In this document: in pieces, positions 13,635 through 24,554 of the stretch
Layout: every line of letters starts with the position of its first letter
Numbering within the stretch: position 1 is the first letter of the stretch
Assembly (NCBI RefSeq): GCF_034140825.1
Contig: NC_089043.1
Location: 25,718,001 to 25,782,000, forward strand
Reading direction: 5' to 3'
DNA from: Oryza sativa Japonica Group
Taxonomy: Eukaryota > Streptophyta > Magnoliopsida > Poales > Poaceae
DNA length: 64,000 nt
Made by a program: the position numbers and the translations under genes
Notes under the pieces: generated by a model
Seen by the model: only the letters and a program-made list of their open reading frames with translations
The model's database searches: none
Told to the model about the DNA's origin: nothing

Positions 13635-13868
13635 CTCCCTCCGTTCTATTTTAAGTGTAGCCATGAGTTTCTGTATTCAATTTTAATCACACATCTTATT
13701 TGATTTTCTTAAAAAAAATTTAAAAAATATAAGTCACGCATAAAATACTATTAATATTTTATCACGTAATAACAATAAAAATACTAATCATAAAAAAATT
13801 CAAATAATACGGATGATTAAAGTTAGACATGAAAACTCATGGCCGTGCTTAAAATGGGATAGAGGGAG
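13635..13868. mobile_element. Stowaway MITE, 234 bp
   Basis: CTCCCTCCGTTCTATTTTAA at the left and TTAAAATGGGATAGAGGGAG at the right, with TA at 13633-13634 and 13869-13870. The paired blocks CCATGAGTTT and AAACTCATGG lie inside the ends. Confidence 0.87.
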
Positions 13869-14599
13869 TAATGTTTTTGTGAGAGAAAACCTCCGGAACT
13901 TCCAATTTTTTGTAAGATAGAGATAGTAAAAACATGCTTAACTTGTTATCCTACCGAAAATTTGATAACACAAAAATTAGTAGGGTTGAAAATGACAATG
14001 CATACAGCACATTCCCTATATTTTGCATTTTCTAGACTATTTGATCTGCTTTAAGATTTGCACAACCCTATCAATCCTAACCCAAGGTTGCATATTCTCT
14101 GCCCCGTCGTGCTACCTCTTGGCCGGCACCGGCGAGGCATGTCTGCCAACCTCTTTTACCTCCCTCCCCTCCTCCCCAAGCCAACGACGGCAATAGCCCC
14201 CACCCTTGTCTTCCCCATGTCATAATCCCATGTTACTCTTCACCTACCCCACGCAACGCCTACCTCTAATGCCCCTCGCTTGTTTCGCCATCCACCATTC
14301 GGCCACCATCTTCCACGATCATCCCTAAAGCCTGACGAACTCTCTCTTCTTGCCCTCCTCTCACCCCTTCTACTCTGACCTAAACCCCAAATCCTATTTG
14401 ATCGGACCGCCGTCATCTCATTAGAGCTAGAGGAGAAGGACAGAGCAAAATCATAGTGGATATCTAATGGTGGAGGATTTGAAAAAATCCACCCTACTTT
14501 TCTACCAAATGTAGGTTTGCATTTCCGTAAAATATAAACATTTGTACAGTACTAACATTTGTATAATAGTAATCACCCCCTCCTACTCTGCTGTTAGTA

Positions 14600-14990
14600 A
14601 GGATTTGTTTGGCTTAGAGCTAATTTTTGGCCTACCAATATTGATTGCTTTAGGCTAGACTTGTTACCGTAGCGGCAAAGGTTGTGGCAGTTCTGAGTTG
14701 TGAATGACTGCAATCGGTAATCGGTTTGAAATGTCGTGTTGTAGCGGCTGCTGTAGCTAGTGCCTTCGAACAGCGCTATTTTGGTAGTGCGAAAACCTTG
14801 ATAAGTTTTGATAACACCAATTTTGGTAGCATAGACTTTGTAATGGTGTGGGATCAAATTAGTAGCAACCAAAAAATTTGTCAATAATTTAGGAGGGTAA
14901 AAATTGGCATAGATGGAAACTAGGCTCCGACCTCTTTGTTGTAATTTCCCGAAGCTACCATCAATTGTCATTAGGACCCTATGAATATCA
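14600..14990. other. Unassigned stretch with GTTTGGCT start, possible old MITE
   Basis: It begins GGATTTGTTTGGCTTAGAGC and contains TTTTGGTAGTGC and TTTTGGTAGCAT repeats like those in the element at 47291. A 125-codon minus frame crosses it, but its composition gives no sign of a protein. Confidence 0.3.
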
Positions 14991-15002
14991 GCAGGTGTTT
15001 TC

Positions 15003-15480
15003 TAAGGGTCTTTCGGTTGGTTGCCATGTTTTACCACTTCACACTTTAATTATGTCATATATTGTTAGGCATGTGTTTGTTTCGCTGCTATAATTATATC
15101 ATACCCCATTTTCTCAGCCTTGGAATCTGCTCTTATATACTCCCTCCGTCCCAAAAAAGGCAAACCCTGGGTTTCCGTGTCCAACTTCGACTGTCCGTCT
15201 TATATGAAATTTTTTTATAATTCGTATTTTCATTGTTGTTAAATGATAAAACATGATTAATATTTTATGCATGACTTGTCTTTTTAATTTTTTTCATAAT
15301 TTTTTTAAATAAGACGAACGGTCAAATGTTGGGCACGGAAACAGGGGTTTGTCTTTTTCTAAGACAGAGGGAGTATGCCAGAGTCTTAAATTTGGAGTTA
15401 AACAGGTCATACTCATGATCAACTATTTCTAAACCAAACCTTTACCATTATGTCACATGTCCACAACTAAACCTAGACAA
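15003..15480. mobile_element. Degraded MITE of the GTTTGGTT family, interrupted by a Stowaway
   Basis: The left part GGGTCTTTCGGTTGGTTGCC with CCACTTCACACTTT resembles the ends of the copies at 6160 and 42190. A right part with CATGTCCACAACTAAACC lies at 15458-15475. The Stowaway at 15140-15373 separates the two parts. Borders are uncertain. Confidence 0.4.
15140..15373. mobile_element. Stowaway MITE, 234 bp
   Basis: CTCCCTCCGTCCCAAAAAAG and CTAAGACAGAGGGAG with TA on each side (15138-15139 and 15374-15375). The interior is nearly the same as 7773-8010. Confidence 0.88.
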
Positions 15481-15616
15481 GCTTACTAGTCATCAACTAA
15501 ACATTACGAGGTGCCAAGGAGGAGGGCCACACCCAAGCACTACCAGCAGCAGCAGGAGGAGGCAGCTGCATCAGCACTTCAGTAGGGCATGTCCGATTGG
15601 ATTGGAGGCGCCCAAG

Positions 15617-15762
15617 GCCTGGTTTAGTTCCCAACTTTTTCTTCAAACTTCTAATATTTTTATCATATATCAAAATTTTTCTACACACAAACTTCTAGCT
15701 CTTTCATCATATTGTTTTAATTTTAATTAAACTTTTAATTTTAGCGTGAATTAAACACACCC
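15617..15762. mobile_element. MITE, GGCCGTGTTTAG family, copy D (decayed)
   Basis: GGCCTGGTTTAGTTC at the left and GTGAATTAAACACACC at the right; the interior ATCAAAATTTTTCTACACAC matches copy C. It lies about 450 bp upstream of the OsFD1 start codon, so it may sit near the promoter. Confidence 0.65.
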
Positions 15763-16050
15763 GAGACAACAATTTGACCGGCCATCGTGGGCTCTCGCTG
15801 GACGCTACTCCAGTCAACAGTGGTCAGTCGGTGTTTGTGTCACTGCTGCACAGTGAACAGTTGGGCCCTCCACACACGCCGCAGTGACGACAACACGAGC
15901 CATGCACACGCGTCAACCCCACATTGGCCCCCACTCGGATGACCAGTGAGCAACCCAGTGTGCTGCCAGGTGGGGCCCACTCACAGTCACAGCCGCTCAG
16001 CTCAGCTACTGAATAAAACCAACTCGCCAAGCAAAGCGAGGAGGCGACCC

Positions 16051-16080
16051 ACTGGCCACTACTACTACTACTACTACTAT
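16051..16080. repeat. ACT trinucleotide repeat in the OsFD1 leader or promoter
   Basis: About nine ACT units at 16051-16078, some 140 bp upstream of the start codon; a likely length-variable marker. Confidence 0.85.
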
Positions 16081-16216
16081 TTCCTCCTCTCTCTGTGTGT
16101 TTGTGTCACACTCACGCTGAGCTTGCGAGCTTGCTTGCTCAAAAGAGGTAAAGAAACCGACCGCGAGGAGGTCTCGTCGGCCGGCGTGCGGCGGCGGCGG
16201 CGGCGGCGAGGGTGAT

Positions 16217-16948
16217 ATGGCGATGGAGGACGACGAGGACATGTGGGCGAACACGAGCAGCCCCAGCGCGTCGCCGCCGCGGCCGAGGGGGTTCATCTCC
16301 ACCGCGCTGAGCCTCAACTCGACGCACCTCCAAGGCCTCCTCCCGTCGTCCTTCGTCGACGCCGCCGCCTCGCCGTGCCACGCCAGCGGCAACAACAACG
16401 GCGGCGGCGACGGCCGCAATGCCGCGCCGATGTCGTCCATCTTCTTCGCCTCCGCGTCGTACCACCAGCAGCAGCACCACCTCCCTGCCCCCGCGCCGCT
16501 CGACGGCGCCATCCTCCCCGCGCGCCGGTTCGGGCTCGACATGTGCGCCGCCGCCGCCGCCGCCCCCGCCGGTGTCCCCGCCGCCGGGGACCGCCGCAAG
16601 AGGCGGATGATCAAGAACCGCGAGTCCGCGGCGAGGTCCCGCGCGCGCAAGCAGGCCCGCGTCAACAACCTGGAGACCGAGGTGGAGCAGCTCAAGCAGG
16701 AGAACAAGATGCTCCGCGTCAAGTACGAGCAGGTAATCCATCCATGGATGCAGCTAGCTAAACCCTCATCAATTCCTATCGATCGCTCTGCTTGCTGCTG
16801 CTGCTGCTGCTCGATCACTGACAACTTTGCCTCTGCTTCTCCTCCTCGCTTCGATCCATCTCGCCGCCGCCGGCAGCTGAGGAAGACGGTGGAGGTGCCG
16901 GTGCCGGTGAGGAGGACTCTGCAGAGGGTGCTCTCCGCGCCATTCTGA
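16217..16948 (+). CDS. OsFD1: bZIP transcription factor OsFD1 (florigen activation complex)
   Basis: Two exons, 16217-16732 and 16877-16948, give 195 aa. The bZIP basic region begins near residue 125 (DRRKRRMIKNRESAARSRAR), with the N134-x7-R142 signature and a short leucine zipper to about residue 172. The C-terminus is RRTLQRVLSAPF, the SAP motif, with the serine at residue 192. OsFD1 S192 is the known phosphosite read by 14-3-3 proteins, which bridge to the florigen Hd3a and form the complex that activates OsMADS15 in shoot-apex nuclei. The family's N-terminal block FISTALSLNSTHLQGLLPSS is present (residues about 32-51). The intron falls before the last zipper residues and holds CTG repeats. 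The ATG at 16217 opens MAMEDDEDMW and follows a GC-rich leader. A 318-codon antisense frame over the gene is a shadow. Confidence 0.96.
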   Translation: MAMEDDEDMWANTSSPSASPPRPRGFISTALSLNSTHLQGLLPSSFVDAAASPCHASGNNNGGGDGRNAAPMSSIFFASASYHQQQHHLPAPAPLDGAILPARRFGLDMCAAAAAAPAGVPAAGDRRKRRMIKNRESAARSRARKQARVNNLETEVEQLKQENKMLRVKYEQVIHPWMQLAKPSSIPIDRSACCCCCCSITDNFASASPPRFDPSRRRRQLRKTVEVPVPVRRTLQRVLSAPF

Positions 16949-19255
16949 TTCTTCCTCCTCATCGATCTCCTGCTGCTGCTGCTGCTGCTTTGTGATGATC
17001 TTGGATTTGTTTTTGGAGATGGTGGTGGATTAGTAGCTTGTGTTGCTGTGATGATGCTTAATTAGCAGCAAAGCTAGCTAATCCAGGCATGTACATTCAG
17101 GTGGACGACCTTAGCTACTATGGTTACTACTACTACTTAGACAAGTGGCAGTATTAAGCTTTGATTTGCTCGCAAACACTTGCCTTAATTAATCTGTACA
17201 GTGTTGGCAGCTGCTAGCTTAGCAATTAGCAAAATGCATTATTATAATTAGTCCCCTAGGAGGAAGCTTAGCTGTGGCAGTGCTAATTGCCTTGCTATGT
17301 GTTTTGGTGTTTGCTGTTTTCTGTTCTACATGATGGTGGTAGTAATGGCCTACAGCTTGTCGCATGGTATTAGGCAGAAAGATGAGCTGCTTGTACAAAT
17401 TTGGCAACTATTGCTTCCTGGAACAATGACATTTTGGGCCTCAGGAGAGGAGGAAAGAGTCCTCTCTTCTATAAACACTCTTATCATGAATCGATCAATA
17501 TGCATGGGTGGATTAAGGATTGGAATTTTCTTCATCTCCCTTTTGGTCCCTATTGTGCAATATGATCCTGATGCGTTTTGTTTGTTCCCATGTCGTTTTC
17601 TCCTCCTCCTACATGCAAACCCAACTAGTACTTAAAAGAAGAAAAGAAGAAAAAAAGTTGAAATGTTGTAATCACATTCTCTAGTGTTGTGTTGCCATGC
17701 CGAGAAATTTCAAATGATGTTAGTTGGAACTGAACTCGTGTAAAATTCCTCCGTTCCAAAGAAACCACGAGTATCCCATTTCCGTATGGCATATATAGAA
17801 ATTTCACATGAAGCATGTCAATTCTATAATTTTCTCAAAACTAACATTATTCCAACCCCAAAAATTCACGATACCAACTCTCCTATACTACTCGAAACGA
17901 AGAATTTCTCTAATGGAGATGATGTATGCAGATGTTTGACTAACTTTCAGTCCTAAAAAAAAAGTAGCTTTCTTTTCGACGGTTTTCTGTAATTTCAGTA
18001 GTTAGATAAGATAACGACGTTGGCGCAAGTCTTTCTTGCACTGGATTTTTTTGTTGTGACATTTCTAGCTAAACCACCGGTTTTTCTCTGTCCTGCTCCA
18101 CAGGGCCACAGCGGCCAGTGGCTTGAAAAGCCTTCATTGGCCAGATTCTCTCAGATGTCTATCTTTGTAAGCCCTAGATCAGGATATGTGGCCACTCTAG
18201 AAAGGGTATTGATGTGAAAAACCTAAAGCTAGCTAGTGGATGCGATAAAAAAAATAGGGTTTGTTGGAACCATGCCACCCTAATTTTATAAAATTTGAGA
18301 TATGTCATCTGTATCTCAATGACATGTAGGACCCACATGAGTCAATCACATGTGGGTCAGGGTTGGTTCAAATTTTCCCAAAAAAAATATCCGATATATA
18401 GGTAGTGCGTGAGTAATTGGATTAATTTTGGATATTTAATTAGTTACAATTGTATGCACCACTCAACTCAACCAAAAAGGTCGACTTATAAACTTAATCT
18501 GATGAGGGATGATGGATCAATACTCCTTGCGTGAAAGCCCCCTTCAATTCACTTCCTAGTAGTGAAATAGAAGTATTTTGTCAATTTTTATTTGATTGCG
18601 CGTGAGTTAGAATTTGAACTGCTGATTTCAATATCATATTAAGTTTTATGGACTAATTAGTTGAAAAGAAAACTTAATTTGGCAGCCAAAAAAGCTTGGA
18701 TAATTTTGTTCCATTGCAAAACCAACCAATACTTTCGGAGTATGAAATTGGCCATAGCTTGTACAGATGGAAACAAGTGGGATACTATCAAATTGAAAAC
18801 CTGAAGCCAATGACATCATCCAAGCTAACCTAGATTCACGCCAAAGTGGACATACTGTGGTGATCACTGAAGCACCCACTGGATGAACGGCTACCTTACG
18901 CCTGATTAATATTTGTACCAACAACTTGGACTAAAGAAAATGCCCTTTTGACAGCGTCTCGTGGTGCAGAGATCTCGTGAACACTTATTATTGATTAAAA
19001 CTGCAGAGAATTAGTACAATCTGCAGTTAAAAGGTGTTCATGGGAGGAAGACCTGCCAGCCATACTGCAGCATCCTGCATCTGCATGGCGTCCCATCTAG
19101 ACACCCTGGCTACTTGGCTAGCCTCCCCATAGCCATAGGCGAACATTTTTAATTTTATTTTATTTTTGTGAAAGCATCAAATTTGTTTTGACACGGAGAA
19201 GTGGTATACTCCATTTCCATTATGGAAGATTGAATTCAATTACAATGAGCGGTAA

Positions 19256-19645
19256 GGGTCCCTTTGATTTAGAGAAAAAACATAAAAATTTAGCAGGATT
19301 TCAATTTTATAAGAAAAATTCCTATGAATATGCCTTTGAATCGAAGGATTGAATCATATATCCAATCGTTTGAAATTCGTAGGAATGGAAAATTCAATAG
19401 AGATTTTAGAGAAAACTTAGCAAGAGCTCAAAGCTCTTGGAAAATTTTCTTTGAGTCTATCTCTTTCATCCGATTCTTGTGTTTTTCCTACGGTCCAATC
19501 AAACGGTCATTCCTGTGTTTTGCAATCCTCTGTTTTACACTTCCATTCCTTTTTGCAATCCTCTGTTTTACACTTTCATTCCTGTTAGAATCCTCTGTTT
19601 TTTCTATTCCTTCATTTTTTTCATTCCTACGATTTAAAAGGGCTC
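19256..19645. mobile_element. Tourist-like MITE, GGGTCCCTTTGAATC family, 390 bp
   Basis: GGGTCCCTTTGATTTAG at the left and CGATTTAAAAGGGCTC at the right, with TAA at 19253-19255 and 19646-19648. Inside is a short local duplication of ATCCTCTGTTTTACACTT (19528-19574). Orientation is opposite to the 20480 copy. Confidence 0.8.
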
Positions 19646-19704
19646 TAAAAGAATACTCCAAAGAAAGGTAATGAAGTTATTACAGAGCAAATAACTGTTA
19701 CGTA

Positions 19705-19859
19705 CTCCCTCTGTCCCAATATATAGCAACATGGGATGGGGTGAGACACATCCTACGACTACGAATATGGACATAGGGTATATATGGTATGTCCAAGATT
19801 CGTACTTATAGGATAAGTCTTGTCCCATCCTAGATTACTGTATATTGGAACGGAGAGAG
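19705..19859. mobile_element. Stowaway MITE, 155 bp
   Basis: CTCCCTCTGTCCCAATATATAG at the left and CTGTATATTGGAACGGAGAGAG at the right, flanked by TA on both sides. Inner blocks GATGGGGTGAGACA and CTTGTCCCATC also pair. Confidence 0.85.
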
Positions 19860-20310
19860 TACATGCTAACACATTTTTGAATAAATTTTGTAAAGCCAAG
19901 AATTTATCATTGGTCTCCGTTTCTTTAGTACTCCGTAAGTGTATAGAAAACATTCGTGGATGTGCTAGATCGCGTTTGAACTCACGGCTGGCTTGAGCTA
20001 TTCTCCAGCACGGAGAACGTTTCTAGTGATTAGGATATAATTAATTGAGAATTAATATTATAAGTTTAAAAATGATTTTATTTGACTTTTCTAAAAAAAT
20101 AAACTTTGACACAAAGTTTTCTAAAAAAACATAACGTTTAGTAGTTCATAAAACCCGTTAACAGAAAACGAGAAAGTTATCGTTTAGAGTTTATCAAAAG
20201 AACTCCGCCTTAGTGTATATACATATGTTGATTGTGCATGTGCGTCATCGGCCCATATAACCGAAATAAATGAAAGAACAGTACATAATTTCTATTGTTT
20301 TCATATGCTA

Positions 20311-20448
20311 CTCTATCCGTTCCATAATATAGTAATCTAAGACCAGATTAGATATTTCATAGTACATTGAATCTAGACAAGATATAAAGCTGTCTAATTC
20401 GTTGTGTCCCATCCAGCACCGTATTGCTATATTGTGAGAAGGAGTGAG
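20311..20448. mobile_element. Degraded Stowaway MITE, 138 bp
   Basis: CTCTATCCGTTCCATAATATAG and CTATATTGTGAGAAGGAGTGAG with TA on each side. The mismatched ends suggest an older copy. Confidence 0.68.
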
Positions 20449-20479
20449 TATTTCCTCCATGTGTCCTATCCATGTTTTT

Positions 20480-20838
20480 AGGGCCCATTTGAATCGCAGG
20501 ATTAAAGAAACGGAGGAATAGGAAAAACACAGGATTTTGGTAGAAATGCAAGTGTAAAACAGAGGATTGCAAAACACAAGAAAAATATAGGAATGACCGT
20601 TTGAGTAGACCGCAGCAAAAATGCAGGAATCAGATGAGAGAAATAGACTCAAAGAAAGTTTTCCAAGAGGTTAGAGTGGATGTTAACTTTCCTACGTTTT
20701 TCTCTAGAATTATAGGAATAGAAAAGTTTCCTACGTTTTTCCTTTTCTTATTCCTACGAATTAAAAGCATAAATAGTGTAGGATTACAATTCTTTTGTTT
20801 TTCCTCCATTTTTCCTTCAATTCAATTCAAAGTGGGTC
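20480..20838. mobile_element. Tourist-like MITE, GGGTCCCTTTGAATC family, 359 bp
   Basis: GGGCCCATTTGAATCGCAGG at the left and TTCAAAGTGGGTC at the right, with TTA at 20477-20479 and 20839-20841. Interior blocks are shared with 12394-12742. Confidence 0.8.
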
Positions 20839-20879
20839 TTAGGTTGTTTTTTTTTTTAATGGATGGAGTAGCTAGTAAC

Positions 20880-21530
20880 TCCAGTAGCTAGGCAGTCAAT
20901 GCAGCGGTCGCCGCGGTGCAATCAGGGGCAGGGCTAGCTGCAGGCATCTCGGCGCACACACGGCTACAGCTCGCCGCACCAATGCGCCATGCATGCGGGC
21001 GCGTACAGCACACAGCGCCGCTGTTTGCCCGGCCGGTGTCCGTCCCGTCCGGCAACGCCAGCGGCGGCGCCCATCACAAGAAAACTGTTTCCCACCGACG
21101 TGTCTGCCGCCGGCGCCGCGCCGTACGTACACCCGTCCTCGTCGTCGTGGTCGTCATGTGTGATCCATCGATCGATCGAGAGGTTGCAGCAGCTGTGTGT
21201 GTCAGCGCGCGCGCGCGTCCGGCTGCACGTATCTCTCGGCCTCCGCGCGGGTAGCAGCAGCGTGAGAGCGTGTGGTTGTGTCATGGTCGTCAAGCCGAGC
21301 GGGGCATGCAGGGAGGCAGCCTTTGGGTGGGTTGGGCCGGCTCGTTTTTCGGTTTTGACGTACGGCGCCCGGGGGGGGGGGGGGGGGCCGGGAGGACGGC
21401 GCGGTGTCTGCCGCTGATACGCCGCGGAGGGCCGAGAGATACGTGCAGCCGGCTGACACACACAGCTGCTGCATGCATGGAGGCACGCGTCCGGTGGTAC
21501 TACTACTACTAAGTGGTACGGATACGCCAC
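20880..21530. other. GC-rich island with no recognisable gene
   Basis: About 650 bp of sharply higher GC than its surroundings, including a run of 17 G at 21371-21387, a CGCG tract at 21205-21217 and several overlapping open frames on both strands (up to 188 codons, minus). None shows a domain, and each is interrupted in codon sense by simple repeats. A long inverted repeat (next entry) accounts for nearly half of it. Confidence 0.5.
21186..21472. repeat. Long inverted repeat able to form a hairpin, arms about 50-62 nt
   Basis: The left arm 21186-21247 (GCAGCAGCTGTGTGTGTCAG ... CACGTATCTCTCGGC) is the reverse complement of the right arm 21423-21472 (GCCGAGAGATACGTGCAGCC ... ACACACAGCTGCTGC). 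The main differences are a GC-dinucleotide expansion of about 12 nt in the left arm and one extra G in the right arm. Weaker pairing continues inward (GTAGCAGCAGC at 21251-21261 against GCCGCTGATAC at 21410-21420). The loop of about 150 nt contains the poly-G run. It may be a MIR-like or siRNA-producing locus, or the ends of an unrecognised element. Confidence 0.75.
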
Positions 21531-22030
21531 ACCTTTAACACGATCGGTCCATTCGCTCGCCTATTCCGGTTACACTTGTCCAATTGTCCTGCCAAAAAAA
21601 AAAAAATCTGCTCCACGTTACACTTTGTCCTGCCAAAACTTTTACTACTGCTACTAGCTCGACGATGCAAGCCTGTCGCCGTTCCATGAACAAAGGAATT
21701 TCCTATACACCTCCCGTCCAGTAAAAAAAATCCTAATTATAAATCTCAACATACCATATCTTCGGATTTATAGCTAGAAACTATGTTTTTTTTAAGGCAA
21801 AGACACATGGATAGGGTTTGATATCTAGTGGTACAAATTTTTAAAAATTCGCTTTGAGATTCATGCAACCTCATCAATAACCCTAACTACCCCTCCTAAT
21901 TTCTCAATCCAATCACCGATGCTTACTGATTACCTACCATCATTGCCTATAGATGGCCACCGCCTCTCCTATAGACGTTCCTCTAAACCTAAGGAACTCC
22001 CCTCTCTTTTCCCATCCTGAACTATAAACC

Positions 22031-22094
22031 CTAACTCTTTCGGTCATCGCCAGTCTATGTAGCTAACTCTTTCGGTCATCGCCAGTCTATATAG
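22031..22094. repeat. Tandem duplication, 32-bp unit, two copies
   Basis: The unit CTAACTCTTTCGGTCATCGC plus the next 12 bases is repeated head to tail with one difference. Confidence 0.9.
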
Positions 22095-22237
22095 CTAGCA
22101 TGACTCGCTAGAGAAAGAGTAGAATGTCACAATGCATCAATTTTAGAGCAAATCGTAGTGTCCTAAACCAAGAAGAAGGGTGCTTTAATTTTATGTTGAA
22201 TGGAGGGTAGTGATTCCGTAAATAAAAGTAATAACTA

Positions 22238-22479
22238 CTCCATCCGTTCCCAAATGGTACCACTTATATATTTAAATTTTGTACATAATAAAATCATTTT
22301 TGCGATATTAAAGATATTGTACGGGAATCTAAACATTTTTAACCACTAAGTTGCTTCAGAGGAGAATCAAATCAATTCAAAATTTAACCAATAAGATGAC
22401 CGAATGGGAATCTTCTCCTTACTATTAATGTTTACTAAATAAGCTAAAAATACTCGTCCTTAATTAGGAGCAGAGGGAG
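22238..22479. mobile_element. Stowaway MITE, 242 bp
   Basis: CTCCATCCGTTCCCAAATGG at the left and TTAGGAGCAGAGGGAG at the right, with TA at 22236-22237 and 22480-22481. Only about half of the terminal positions still pair. Confidence 0.7.
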
Positions 22480-22617
22480 TAAGCTTGACTCTTTGATATA
22501 CTAGATTCTAACTCTCATCGTCTACTTGTGAAATTTTGAACATTTGATTTTGGTTTTCTTAAAGTTGTAGTCTATTTGCTACTCCTATGTTACAAACCGT
22601 GAATAATGCTTATATAA

Positions 22618-22861
22618 GAGCAGGTACAATAGCAGGCTATAAGGTAGCTATAAATATAATTTAAATAGATAAAAGAGGAGAGAGAAGAACAACGGGCTAC
22701 AGATTTATAGCCAGTTGTAGCACGGACTCCAAGACGCAGTGTGTGTATGACAAGTGGGACCATATATTAATAGTGTAGTATGTAACTATTGTATGAATTG
22801 GCTATTAAGTTGACTATAAATAATTTAGAGCTAGTAATTTGCTATACTATTAAACTTGCTC
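22618..22861. mobile_element. Tourist-like MITE, GAGCAGG family, 244 bp
   Basis: GAGCAGGTACAATAGCAGGC at the left and CTATACTATTAAACTTGCTC at the right, with TAA at 22615-22617 and 22862-22864. Relatives are at 8073-8606 and 30670-30992. Confidence 0.83.
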
Positions 22862-23207
22862 TAAAACTATACTCCTACTTCGTTTATATTTCTAAGGCTT
22901 GTCGGTTAACCAACCAGAAGGTAGTAACAAGACAATACAATTACTACTAGTAGGAAAAAGAAAGGCTTATCCATTGACCAACTAAACATAGTAACAATAC
23001 AATACAATTACTAGTACTAGGAAAAAGTAAAGCTCTTGATTAAGACTGGGGTAGACAATTAAATTAAAAGGGTGGGTGCGGGCCGAAGAACAAATTCGAC
23101 AGAAAAATTGTCACGTCTTGTCGTCTTATCCAGGTACGGGGGGCATCTATCTCCCTGTGGTTCCATCATCTCGTGGCCAAGCAAGCGCACGGCCGGCCCC
23201 GGTAACC

Positions 23208-23351
23208 AATGAGGCAGGCAGGAATCACCAGGCAAAGGTAACCAACCAAGCAACGAGACCATCATTTGTTAAATTCGAAAATGAGGCAGGCAGGAATCAC
23301 CAGGCAAAAGTAACCAACCAAGCAACGAGACCATTATTTGTTAAATTCGTA
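23208..23351. repeat. Tandem duplication, 72-bp unit, two copies
   Basis: A unit starting AATGAGGCAGGCAGGAATCA is repeated at 23280 with very few changes, suggesting recent origin. Confidence 0.9.
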
Positions 23352-23730
23352 AAGGCAGAAACCAAAAAACCTTGGGCGACGAGGAGACGGGGCCTTGTTT
23401 AATTGGGTTGGTGAGGTCGGGCACATGACAAAGAGCCCACAGCCACAGCCAGTCACACGAGCTTCGCTTTGCCACCAACCTACCAGTGTGGTTGCTTCAC
23501 ACTGCAGGCACGTGTTACTGTCCTTCCTCTCGCTTCTTGTAGGCCATGCTAACTGTTTGTTTCCAACTCCTGAATTTCAACAGAATCAGAGAGAAAATTC
23601 TGAAGAATTCGTGAAAGCAGATGGGTATATGCTTGTATTTCACCCGCCCTGCAAAAGAGAGTCCATCTGGTGAAAGGGGAGGAAGAAAAACCTTGTAGGA
23701 TTCAGATTGGGTGCCTTTGGTATCATCCTT

Positions 23731-23917
23731 AACTTCTGGATTAGGCCAAATCTCCAACTCAACCATAATTGATTCTACAAAACCCCTGTATCCCTTGGAC
23801 AATACAAATCGATGTGTTCTAAAATGAATCACCCAAAGCTTCCGGATTAGGCCAAAATTCCAAATAAACCATAACTGATTCTACAAAAAAAACCCCTGTA
23901 TCTCTTGGCCAATACAA
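23731..23917. repeat. Diverged tandem duplication, about 110-bp period
   Basis: TTCTGGATTAGGCCAAATCT ... CCCCTGTATCCCTTGG at 23731-23800 recurs as TTCCGGATTAGGCCAAAATT ... CCCCTGTATCTCTTGG from 23839. It lies downstream of the LARP1-like stop codon and may fall in its 3' flank. Confidence 0.8.
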
Positions 23918-24554
23918 CTTGACGACCATGTCATCAAGGAGAGCAATCGCATAATCTTTTCACAAAGCATGTTGGGGATTCAAAGAAAACAAAAGGTGAA
24001 AAGGAAAAAATATTCTGGTAAACCTCGCTGCTTCAGTAGCTTGAATCATCGTGCATGCAACCAAAAAATGACGGGGTAATCCCAAAATAAACCCCACCGA
24101 ACATCCACAACAGTAAAGAGGGCACCGTCTTATGATGAAAAGGCACCGACCGTTTCTTTATCCGACAAAAACTATACAGACCAAAAAAGGATTTATATTC
24201 TGGAAATTGTTTCCTATTTTTGGTGTATTTGCCCCCTTGCAATGCCTTTAATATGCCTTTCCGAGCAGCCAACAAGTCTGACCTAAACAAACAAAATCTT
24301 CTTACTCCGAAATGACCCACTGTACAACCATGATTCATCACGAAACCTAAGTCCGTGATCAAATGAGCAACCCTTTCAAATCGGCTATCCAGGATAGCAA
24401 CCAGCCGTATATCACCATCTCAATCTGCATTTGGCCTGAAGAAATAGTTCAGTTAGTACCTAATTTCCACAAGTGTGTATACAGACAAAATAGTGCCATG
24501 AAGAAGAAGCCAGCGTGTGTATGGTGGAACTAACCTGATTTGCAGGATGGGGGC

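Larger units (their letters stand above)
4459..16216. other. Gene-free, transposon-dense interval upstream of OsFD1
   Basis: No convincing host gene is seen in 11.7 kb. At least a dozen DNA-transposon copies are recognisable and listed separately. Between them lie AT-rich unique sequence, a GATC run at 4801-4819, and moderately GC-rich patches at 7440-7760, 8610-8860 and 11160-11310 that give only short overlapping frames without family features. 13900-14580 and 4460-5270 show nothing I can name. Confidence 0.6.
16949..24554. other. Interval between OsFD1 and the LARP1-like gene
   Basis: 16949-17640 looks like OsFD1 3'-UTR and flank, with a CTG run at 16972-16988. 17750-18960 is AT-rich with a lone Stowaway-like start near 17748 and an inverted ACATGTAGGACCCACATG / CACATGTGGGTC pair at 18324-18358. 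Further MITEs, small tandem duplications and a GC-rich island follow and are listed separately. The rest shows no gene that I can support. Confidence 0.55.

Noticed and set aside
16006-16962. 318-codon minus-strand frame over OsFD1
   Set aside because: It is the GC-driven antisense shadow of the OsFD1 exon, with low-complexity composition and no domain.
20964-21530. 188-codon minus frame in the GC-rich island
   Set aside because: It spans both arms of the inverted repeat, a poly-C tract and GC-dinucleotide repeats, so the frame is a composition effect.
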